From: Bacteroidota bacterium | GTDB taxonomy: Bacteria > Bacteroidota > Bacteroidia > Flavobacteriales > Flavobacteriaceae | DNA length: 5,238 bases | NCBI GenBank assembly: GCA_022560715.1 | Contig: JADFSQ010000138.1 | Coordinates: forward strand, 652 to 5,889 | Direction of reading: 5' to 3' | In this document: in pieces, positions 1 to 5,152 of the stretch | Layout of the letters: each line of letters opens with the position of its first letter | Numbering within the stretch: the first letter of the stretch is position 1 | The notes under the pieces: generated by a model | Seen by the model: the letters and a program-made list of their open reading frames with translations, nothing else | Databases searched by the model: none | Told to the model about the DNA's origin: nothing | Position numbers and translations under genes: made by a program

Positions 1-836
1 ACTTGAGACAAGTTAATTCCTTTATCAGCCGCCATTTTTTTGGCAAGAGGTGACACAAATAATCTACCATTAGAAGACGGTATTTGAGTCTGATTATGAG
101 ATTTCTCGTCGCTTCGCTCTGTCGAAATGATAGCCTTTTCTTTTGTGTTTTCAGAGTTAGTAATATCTACTTTTTCATTAGATGATGTTTCAACTTTGAA
201 ACTTTTTGCAATATTGGATACATCTGTGCCTTTTGGACCTATAATAGCGAGAAGTGCATCTACTTTTGCAGTGTCTCCTTCTTGTAAACCAATATGTAAA
301 AGTGTGCCTTCATTAAAGGATTCAAATTCCATAGTGGCTTTGTCAGTTTCAATTTCGGCAAGAATATCACCTTCAACAATTTCGTCGCCAACTTTTTTAA
401 GCCAAGCAACAACCGTACCTTCTTCCATAGTATCGCTTAATCGTGGCATGGTTACAATTATAACGCCTTCAGGCAACTCAACTTTTTCTTTAGATTCTTT
501 AGTGTCTTCAATTGCAACTTGAGTAACATCTTCTTTGTTAGTTTTGGAATTTGGAATTTCTTTTTTGGAATTTGAGATTAATTCAGAAATATCTTCTCCT
601 TTTTCTCCAATAATAGCAAGCAATTCATCTACTTTTGTGGTTTCCCCTTCTTGCACTCCAATATGCAATAAAATGCCTTCGTGAAAAGATTCAAATTCCA
701 TAGTGGCCTTGTCTGTCTCAATTTCAGCCAGAATATCGCCTTCAACAATTTGGTCACCAATTTTTTTAAGCCAAGAAACAACAGTGCCTTCTTCCATTGT
801 ATCACTTAAACGTGGCATGTTAATTATTTCTGCCAT
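1..836 (-). CDS. pdhC: Pyruvate dehydrogenase E2, dihydrolipoamide acetyltransferase (N-terminal part, runs off the window)
   Basis: This is the cytoplasmic E2 core subunit of the pyruvate dehydrogenase complex, which carries acetyl groups from E1 on lipoyl-lysine and transfers them to CoA. I translated 278 codons from ATG at 836. Residues 6-80 and 129-203 are two lipoyl domains, each opening with MPRLSDTMEEGTVV and carrying the lipoylation motif ETDKATMEFES, with lysines K43 and K166 exactly 123 residues apart. A Lys/Glu/Ser-rich linker follows each. From about residue 258 RLFVSPLAKKMAADKGI is the start of the peripheral subunit-binding domain that docks E1/E3. The catalytic acetyltransferase domain (HxxxDG) would lie beyond base 1, so I cannot confirm it. 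The start lies 3 bp after the pdhA stop, so the two are surely cotranscribed. The linker at residues 238-247 is made of a dispersed-repeat-like element (96-130). E2 of 2-oxoglutarate dehydrogenase is less likely, because pdhA is adjacent and the lipoyl motif is of PDH type. Confidence 0.95.
   Translation of the reverse strand, partial: MAEIINMPRLSDTMEEGTVVSWLKKIGDQIVEGDILAEIETDKATMEFESFHEGILLHIGVQEGETTKVDELLAIIGEKGEDISELISNSKKEIPNSKTNKEDVTQVAIEDTKESKEKVELPEGVIIVTMPRLSDTMEEGTVVAWLKKVGDEIVEGDILAEIETDKATMEFESFNEGTLLHIGLQEGDTAKVDALLAIIGPKGTDVSNIAKSFKVETSSNEKVDITNSENTKEKAIISTERSDEKSHNQTQIPSSNGRLFVSPLAKKMAADKGINLSQ
96..130. repeat. Dispersed REP-like element inside the pdhC linker
   Basis: This is a GC-rich island in AT-rich DNA. 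On the minus strand it reads ATTTCGACAGAGCGAAGC then GACGAGAAATCTCAT. The ends ATTTCG and CGAGAAAT are near-inverted repeats, and the centre GCGAAGC is a sequence known from model-oligonucleotide work to fold into an unusually stable mini-hairpin. From memory, elements of this form are dispersed, usually intergenic, in many flavobacterial genomes. Here it is translated in frame as STERSDEKSH (E2 residues 238-247), in the flexible linker between lipoyl domain 2 and the E1/E3-binding domain, where extra charged residues can be tolerated. Only one copy is present in this window, so its repeat status rests on recall. Confidence 0.55.
216..449 (-). repeat. Lipoyl domain repeat 2 of pdhC
   Basis: This is the second copy of the duplicated lipoyl domain (residues 130-207), offset 369 bp (123 codons) from the first and with the lipoyl lysine at K166 (codon 339-341). 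It differs from copy 1 mainly at surface-type positions (S/A, Q/E, H/N, T/A, E/P). The core around the lipoylation hairpin is unchanged. Confidence 0.9.
585..818 (-). repeat. Lipoyl domain repeat 1 of pdhC
   Basis: This is the first copy of a 78-codon tandem-type internal duplication in pdhC (residues 7-84). It aligns without gaps to the second copy at 216-449, with 66 of 78 residues identical by my count, and the DNA is visibly similar as well. It carries lipoylated lysine K43 (codon 708-710). Confidence 0.9.
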
Positions 837-839
837 AGC

Positions 840-1838
840 TTATAATTTATGTTTTAAAAATGGATAGTCTTCTTGCTCATATACGATGTCGTACATTAAA
901 TTCTTCTCTGGATATGGAGACTCATCTGCGAATTTTTCACATTCAGCAACTTGTTCTTTAACGCGTTTGTCTATTTTTAATAAATCCTCTTCTGTTGCAT
1001 ATTTCTTTTGAAGAATAATATCTTTTATCTGTGTTATTGGATCAATTTTCTTGTATTCAGCTACTTCATCTTTGGTTCTGTATTGTTGAGCATCGCTCAT
1101 TGAATGACCTCTGTAACGATAGGTTTTCATTTCTAAAAATGATGGTCCATCACCACGACGCGCTCTTTCGATTGCTTCGTTTATAGCTTCTGCAACTTTT
1201 ACAGGATTCATTCCGTCAACAGGTCCAGAAGGCATTTCGTAGCCTAAACCTAATTTCCAAATTTCGGTGTGGTTTGCCGTACGTTCCACCGAAGTTCCCA
1301 TTGCATACCCATTGTTTTCACAAATAAAAACGACTGGGAGATTCCAAAGCATAGCCAAATTAAAGGTTTCGTGCAACGAGCCTTGTCGTGCAGCTCCATC
1401 ACCAAAACAGCATAATGTTACTGCATCGATACCATGGTATTTGTCTCCAAAAGCTATTCCAGCTCCAAGAGGAATTTGTCCACCTACAATACCATGACCT
1501 CCATAAAAACGGTGTTCTTTAGAAAATATGTGCATGGAACCACCAAGACCTTGAGAAGTTCCAGTTGCTTTTCCATAAAGTTCTGCCATTACTCGTTTTG
1601 GGTCAACTCCCATGCCAATTGGCTGTACATGATTACGATATGCAGTAATCATTTTATCCTTGGTTAAATCCATTACATGTAAGGCTCCTGCCAAAATTGC
1701 TTCCTGACCATTGTATAAGTGAAGAAAACCTCTTACTTTTTGTTGAATATATACTGCGGCAAGTTTGTCTTCAAACTTCCTCCAGAAATACATATCCCCA
1801 TACCATTTAAGGTAAGTCTCCTTTGTGATTTTTCGCAT
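840..1838 (-). CDS. pdhA: Pyruvate dehydrogenase E1 component, alpha subunit
   Basis: This is the thiamine-diphosphate-dependent E1 alpha chain, which with E1 beta decarboxylates pyruvate and acetylates the E2 lipoyl group in the cytoplasm. At 332 residues it has normal length for the family. Visible marks are YRNH at 67-70, the GGSMHIF...FYGGHGIVGGQ segment at 99-121, and the ThDP/Mg motif beginning GDGAARQGS at 146 and ending ENNGYAMGTS (174-183). RGHSMSD at 243-249 belongs to the conserved loop that covers the active site. The start is fixed: two in-frame TAG codons lie immediately upstream of the ATG at 1838. pdhC starts 3 bp after its stop. There is no E1 beta gene between them, so beta must be encoded elsewhere, as is usual in flavobacteria. 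A promoter matching the Bacteroidota consensus lies about 75-105 bp upstream. The related 2-oxoisovalerate dehydrogenase E1 alpha is less likely, given the close match to PdhA-type motifs and the E2 partner. Confidence 0.96.
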   Translation of the reverse strand: MRKITKETYLKWYGDMYFWRKFEDKLAAVYIQQKVRGFLHLYNGQEAILAGALHVMDLTKDKMITAYRNHVQPIGMGVDPKRVMAELYGKATGTSQGLGGSMHIFSKEHRFYGGHGIVGGQIPLGAGIAFGDKYHGIDAVTLCCFGDGAARQGSLHETFNLAMLWNLPVVFICENNGYAMGTSVERTANHTEIWKLGLGYEMPSGPVDGMNPVKVAEAINEAIERARRGDGPSFLEMKTYRYRGHSMSDAQQYRTKDEVAEYKKIDPITQIKDIILQKKYATEEDLLKIDKRVKEQVAECEKFADESPYPEKNLMYDIVYEQEDYPFLKHKL

Positions 1839-1912
1839 CTACTAATTAAATTTGATGTTTTTATATTCAACCCTTTTAAACTTTCTCAAATGGAATTGAT
1901 TTAAACGAACCA

Positions 1913-1942
1913 CAAAAGTAACACTTTGCTTGTTATAGCAAA
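1913..1942 (-). promoter_or_regulatory. Bacteroidota-type promoter for pdhA-pdhC
   Basis: On the minus strand TTTG (1939-1942) is followed after exactly 18 bases by TACTTTTG (1913-1920). This is a full match to the flavobacterial consensus TTG-N17-23-TAnnTTTG. Transcription would start near 1906, giving a leader of roughly 70 nt before the pdhA ATG at 1838. It lies between cdd and pdhA, so pdhA-pdhC need not depend on cdd transcription. This is a motif match only. Confidence 0.65.
1925..1942. promoter_or_regulatory. Operator-like inverted repeat over the pdhA -33 box
   Basis: TTTGCT (1925-1930), six spacer bases, then AGCAAA (1937-1942) form a perfect 6-bp dyad that covers the TTTG -33 element and half of the promoter spacer. 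It is not followed by a T-run on either strand, so it is a poor terminator and better read as a possible protein-binding site. A 12-bp palindrome, TGAATTAATTCA, lies just upstream at 1952-1963. Confidence 0.3.
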
Positions 1943-1973
1943 AAGAGTTATTGAATTAATTCATCTGAAAATC

Positions 1974-2456
1974 TTATAGTACAGACTTGTCGAATACCAA
2001 AGGCAGCAAATTTGCTAATGAATTTGATTTAATTACTTTTCCTATTTCACCCATAAAATAGATTTCGATAGGTAATTCCTGTTTTACTTCGTATTCTGCA
2101 ATGGCTTGTCTGCAAGCTCCACAAGGCGGAATAGGGTTAGAAGTTGTTTTGGTTTGTAATCCTGCTGTAATTGCAATTGTTAAAATTTTTATATGAGGAT
2201 ATTGCGCTCCAGCATAATAAATAGCAGTTCGTTCAGCACAAAGCCCTGAAGGATAGGATGCGTTTTCCTGATTACTGCCTGTTATAATTTCTCCATTTTC
2301 TAAAAGTAATGCTGCGCCAACACTAAATTTAGAATATGGTGCATAAGCTTTTTCTCTGGCATTAACTGCTTGTTTCATTAAGCTCTGAATATTTTCTGGA
2401 ACTTCTTCTATTGAGTCAAAAATATATAGTGTAGATTCTATTTTTAGTTCTTTCAT
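1974..2456 (-). CDS. cdd: Cytidine deaminase
   Basis: This is a zinc-dependent pyrimidine-salvage enzyme that deaminates cytidine and deoxycytidine to (deoxy)uridine in the cytoplasm. At 160 residues it is a little longer than the ~130-residue tetrameric type, because about 25 residues precede the core. Residues 45-66 (FSVGAALLLENGEIITGSNQEN) are the substrate-binding strand. CAERTA at 73-78 supplies the zinc ligand C73 and the proton-shuttling E75, and PCGACRQ at 111-117 supplies zinc ligands C112 and C115. Three cysteine ligands indicate the homotetrameric class. The ATG at 2456 is followed directly by a plausible N-terminus. A strong terminator (2505-2538) separates it from porV upstream, so it needs its own promoter. 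I see only weak candidates in the 48 bp available. It sits between secretion and pyruvate dehydrogenase genes without an obvious functional tie. Confidence 0.96.
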   Translation of the reverse strand: MKELKIESTLYIFDSIEEVPENIQSLMKQAVNAREKAYAPYSKFSVGAALLLENGEIITGSNQENASYPSGLCAERTAIYYAGAQYPHIKILTIAITAGLQTKTTSNPIPPCGACRQAIAEYEVKQELPIEIYFMGEIGKVIKSNSLANLLPLVFDKSVL

Positions 2457-2504
2457 ATTAGTTTCAATCTATAATATTTATAAAGTTACAAAACTGTTTT
2501 AAAC

Positions 2505-2538
2505 AAAAAAACTATTGTTTTAAAACAATAGTTTTTTT
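2505..2538. terminator. Bidirectional intrinsic terminator after porV
   Basis: This is a perfect 17+17 bp inverted repeat centred between 2521 and 2522. The inner arms are CTATTGTTTT and AAAACAATAG, flanked by seven A on the left and seven or more T on the right. In RNA the likely hairpin is ACTATTG/CAATAGT with a TTTTAAAA loop, followed by a U-run on whichever strand is transcribed. It begins 26 nt after the porV stop codon. The stem is AT-rich, as is normal for terminators in such genomes. Confidence 0.8.
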
Positions 2539-2563
2539 TTAATTTTATTTTTATAAATATATA

Positions 2564-3811
2564 CTAATATTCGCTATATGTTTTAGCTCCAAAATTAAAC
2601 GCTAAGGAGAAACGCAATGTGCCCTCTAATGGGCTTTGTACTTTTGAAGCTGAAAACAAATAGGATAAATCTATATTTATTGTGGTGTATTTAAATCCCG
2701 CACCAAGAGCAAAAAATTTACGAGCTCCTTTGTCATCACTTTCATTAAAATATCCTGCTCTTAAAGCAAATGAATCTTGATATTGGTATTCTACTCCAAG
2801 TGCCCAAGTAAACTCTTTCATTTCTTCGCTAAATCCTCCTGGTGCATCACTAAATGATTGAAAAATTCCTTTAAGAAAACTGACGTCTGGGTCTTTACCT
2901 TTAATAATAACATCGTCTCGTACTTTAGCACCTAAATCACCATCTTCATCCTCATTATATTCACCATTCCCATCAACATCAGTATATTCATATTCTGTAC
3001 CCCAAATTGGAGGTGTAGGTATTAGAAGTTTGGTAACTTCTAAAGTTACACCCAACTTATTATATTCATCAAAAATAAAATCGAAGCCTCCACCAAGTCT
3101 TAAAGTAGTTGGTAAAAAATTCTCTCTTCCAGCATCGTCGTATTTAATTTTTGGACCTAAATTTTGAATAGCAAAACCGCCTCTCCAACGTCCATTAAAA
3201 TCATTATATGCATTTTCTTCACTTTGATAATATCCTGAAATATCTACTGCAACTGAACTTGCAGCACTTGCGTTAGCATCCAATTGTTGAATTTTAAGAT
3301 CAGATCTTAAGTAACGTAACCCAACTGCCATTGAGAATTGATCAGCTAATCTTAAAGAATAGGATGCGTCAATATTTAGTTCATTAGGCTTTGCAATTAA
3401 TGGTATATCATCTGGGCCATCTAGAAGTTCAATCTCACCCAAACTAAAATATTTAAAACTAAATGCAAAAGAACTTCTATCATCAATTCTATTAAAGTAA
3501 GTAATGTTTCCGAGAAAAATATCATTAACTAACTTCTGTAAATATGGTGTATAACTTATAGCGAATCCTGATTTGGTTTCAGAAAACACATACTTTGATT
3601 GATTCCATTGTTGTGAAAAAGCATCAACTGACGTAGCAACTCCCATATCTCCCAATGCTGCTGCTCTTGCATCTGATGTTATTAGCAAAAATGGCATCCC
3701 AGTTGTTATAACTCTAGAATCATTGGGATTTGGAATTTTTTCAGTTAATGTTTGGGCATCTATTTTTGCAAAAAAACTTATGGTTATAAAAGCTAAAATG
3801 TAATTCTTCAT
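2564..3811 (-). CDS. porV: Type IX secretion system outer-membrane protein PorV (LptO)
   Basis: PorV is an outer-membrane beta-barrel of the FadL-like fold. In the T9SS it receives cargo leaving the SprA/Sov translocon by binding the cargo's C-terminal domain, and delivers it to the PorU-containing attachment complex. The 415 residues are the usual length. Residues 1-19 form a signal peptide (MKNYILAFITISFFAKIDA, cut before Q20). Family marks follow: TTGMPFLLITSDARAAALGD (36-55), a segment with AFSQQWN (64-70), GRWRGGFAIQNLGPKIKY (207-224) and FLPTTLRLGGGFDF (232-245). Many alternating amphipathic strands run to the end. Residues 278-289 (DVDGNGEYNEDE) fit an EF-hand calcium loop in what should be a surface loop. 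The ATG at 3811 gives the signal peptide directly. A consensus promoter lies within the end of porU, so porV can be expressed separately from porU. Confidence 0.95.
   Translation of the reverse strand: MKNYILAFITISFFAKIDAQTLTEKIPNPNDSRVITTGMPFLLITSDARAAALGDMGVATSVDAFSQQWNQSKYVFSETKSGFAISYTPYLQKLVNDIFLGNITYFNRIDDRSSFAFSFKYFSLGEIELLDGPDDIPLIAKPNELNIDASYSLRLADQFSMAVGLRYLRSDLKIQQLDANASAASSVAVDISGYYQSEENAYNDFNGRWRGGFAIQNLGPKIKYDDAGRENFLPTTLRLGGGFDFIFDEYNKLGVTLEVTKLLIPTPPIWGTEYEYTDVDGNGEYNEDEDGDLGAKVRDDVIIKGKDPDVSFLKGIFQSFSDAPGGFSEEMKEFTWALGVEYQYQDSFALRAGYFNESDDKGARKFFALGAGFKYTTINIDLSYLFSASKVQSPLEGTLRFSLAFNFGAKTYSEY
2945..2980 (-). other. EF-hand-like calcium-binding loop in PorV
   Basis: The codons for PorV residues 278-289 spell DVDGNGEYNEDE. 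This matches the 12-residue EF-hand/dockerin loop pattern D-x-D-x-N-G-x-[hydrophobic]-x-x-x-E at ligand positions 1, 3, 5, 7, 9 and 12. It lies in an acidic stretch between barrel strands, after the segment IPTPPIWGTEYEYT. Calcium binding is inferred from the motif only. Confidence 0.55.
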
Positions 3812-3860
3812 ATTAAATATTAATTTATTTTACTGCTATACTTCTCATTAATGAATTGCG

Positions 3861-3890
3861 CAAATATAATTTATTATTATAGTATAACAA
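3861..3890 (-). promoter_or_regulatory. Bacteroidota-type promoter for porV
   Basis: On the minus strand TTG (3888-3890) is followed after 19 bases by TATATTTG (3861-3868), a full match to TTG-N17-23-TAnnTTTG. The TTG lies in the last codons of porU and the -7 box in the 65-bp porU-porV gap. The expected start near 3854 gives a leader of about 43 nt to the porV ATG at 3811. Confidence 0.65.
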
Positions 3891-5067
3891 GTTTTTGTAT
3901 TTTTTCTACCTGTTTATTTAATTGGTTGGAACGTACTGTTAATTTATAAACGTAAACTCCTTTCCCAATTCTGTCTCCAAAATCGTCTCTACCATCCCAA
4001 ACTAAATCTTTAGACAAGGAACTGGTTACTTTATTTCCGCCTGAGGTTTGCCCATTTATAGTTTTAACCAATTTTCCAGAAACGGTAAATATTTGTACTG
4101 AAACGTCTAAAACCTGCGAACTATTGTGATTAAACCAAAATTCTGTATAATTAATAAATGGATTAGGATAATTAAGCACATTATTTATGACTAATCCTTC
4201 ATCCTCATCGAATACAGTAAATTGAATTTCGGCAGTAGAAGAATTATTATAAACATCCCAAGCTTTTAAAGTTAATGTATGTAAACCTGGTTCTAAATCT
4301 CTTAATGGATAGGTTACTGTTCCACGTTGGTAATCGTCAATTTCAGCAATGTAATAATCGTTTAATTTAATTGGATTTATTTCGTCGCCATCTATGATAG
4401 CAGATATATCATGGCCAATTCCACTTGACGTATTAATTCCATTTTCATCCTGCAGTTTAACTAAAAGTGTTGGCGCTTCATTGGTTATTCCTCCTGAAAC
4501 AAAATTTTCATCATTCATAAACAAATTAATGTTTGGACCTTCATTATCTTCAGCAGCATTTGCATTTATACCTCCAATTTTAATATCGTAACTGGCTCCA
4601 GACTGGTCTTGCAAAGGATTTTCAGTTTTTGCATAAAAACTCACTTTTCCGTTTCCTACTGGAATGCCTATATCTCGTGGCACAACAAATTCGAAACCGA
4701 ACAGTCCATTGGTTACGGTTGCCTGCCCTCTAAAAATAATCTCTCCTAGTGTTTCAAAATCTAATATAATAAGTTGTCCATTAGTATCTCTTGTGCCATC
4801 ATTTGCCAACGTAGATCTATTAATATTCTTATCATAAATCGTTGCCGTTAATATACCATTATAATTAGTCAAAATATTTCCAGATGTATCTACAACTTCA
4901 CCTTCAATTTTAGCACGACTTAAGGCTTCCAACACATCTGTATTTCCTGTAATTGGTACGTCATTTATTTTTGTCAATCTAATATGAATATTGAGTATAT
5001 AGGCTGAAACCATGTATAATAAATATAAAAATTTGATTGAGTTGATACAATGCTTTGATAAAAGCAA
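3877..5067 (-). CDS. porU: C-terminal fragment of T9SS signal peptidase/sortase PorU (5'-truncated, probable pseudogene)
   Basis: PorU is the gingipain-family (C25) cysteine peptidase on the cell surface that cleaves the C-terminal signal from T9SS cargo and attaches the cargo to the membrane. Full proteins have roughly 1,100-1,300 residues. Only the last ~370 are here. PorU-like sequence starts at IRLTKINDVPITGNTDVLEA (from residue 29, base ~4983). It continues through Ig-like beta modules (about 50-290) and ends in a C-terminal domain: NNVLNYPNPFINYTEFWF near 295-312, LVWDGRDDFGDRIGKGVYVY at 355-374, ending LVIL. In PorU this end is retained and docks on PorV. No His or Cys catalytic region is present. 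The frame opens at TTG 5067, directly after an in-frame TGA; an ATG at 5013 is the other option. Residues 1-28 do not resemble PorU. Whether any product is made is unknown. The identity of the C-terminal part is firm; pseudogene versus assembly break is open. Confidence 0.85.
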   Translation of the reverse strand: MLLSKHCINSIKFLYLLYMVSAYILNIHIRLTKINDVPITGNTDVLEALSRAKIEGEVVDTSGNILTNYNGILTATIYDKNINRSTLANDGTRDTNGQLIILDFETLGEIIFRGQATVTNGLFGFEFVVPRDIGIPVGNGKVSFYAKTENPLQDQSGASYDIKIGGINANAAEDNEGPNINLFMNDENFVSGGITNEAPTLLVKLQDENGINTSSGIGHDISAIIDGDEINPIKLNDYYIAEIDDYQRGTVTYPLRDLEPGLHTLTLKAWDVYNNSSTAEIQFTVFDEDEGLVINNVLNYPNPFINYTEFWFNHNSSQVLDVSVQIFTVSGKLVKTINGQTSGGNKVTSSLSKDLVWDGRDDFGDRIGKGVYVYKLTVRSNQLNKQVEKIQKLVIL

Positions 5068-5149
5068 TCAATTTTTTTGGATTGATAAATTAAAAGTGTG
5101 TGATAGTATTAAGGGATTTCTAATCGTGTATTTGAAAATAGAGGGATAA
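5012..5149 (+). CDS. Unidentified 45-codon plus-strand ORF beyond the porU break
   Basis: I do not recognise this ORF. ATG at 5012 opens 45 codons (starting MYNKYKNLIELIQCFD and ending VYLKIEG) to TAA at 5147-5149, rich in Lys, Ile, Leu and Phe with two Cys. It lies entirely outside the PorU-homologous DNA. The same frame has a stop at 5000-5002, then reopens after the TAA with ATG at 5153 and stays open to the window end. It could therefore be a small gene, the broken start of a longer gene, or chance in AT-rich DNA. Confidence 0.25.
   Translation: MYNKYKNLIELIQCFDKSNQFFWIDKLKVCDSIKGFLIVYLKIEG
5042..5071. other. Bulged stem-loop next to the porU break
   Basis: TGCTTT (5051-5056) and AAAGCA (5061-5066) pair around a GATA loop. 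The stem extends outward with TTGAT (5042-5046) and ATCAA (5067-5071) across a four-base bulge (ACAA), giving 11 paired bases in total. A run of seven T follows from 5072 on the plus strand. It overlaps the TTG from which the truncated porU frame opens. It could be a terminator on the plus strand, a recombination remnant or chance. Confidence 0.3.
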
Positions 5150-5152
5150 TAT

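Noticed and set aside
127..522. 131-codon plus-strand ORF
   Set aside because: It lies opposite the lipoyl domains of pdhC, is Ser/Thr/Pro-rich as expected of an antisense shadow, and has no independent signals.
1267..1904. Three plus-strand ORFs of 61-77 codons
   Set aside because: Two lie wholly opposite the firmly identified pdhA and the third mostly so, running into its leader. They share no family features.
2457..2504. Promoter for cdd
   Set aside because: TAACTTTA has one mismatch to TAnnTTTG, but its TTG lies only 15 bases upstream. TTG-N17-TAGATTGA has two mismatches and sits almost at the start codon. Neither is good enough to list.
4394..4591. 65-codon plus-strand ORF
   Set aside because: It is antisense to the well-matched PorU C-terminal region and is a mirror of its codons.
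4966..4973. Plus-strand TATTTTTG as a -7 box for the ORF at 5012
   Set aside because: The only TTG upstream is 10 bases away, which is too short, and the site is inside porU coding sequence.
4983..5100. Simple frameshift that would restore the porU N-terminus
   Set aside because: I read all three minus frames through this stretch. None gives PorU-like residues before IRLTKIND, and all meet stops, so a one-base error does not repair it.
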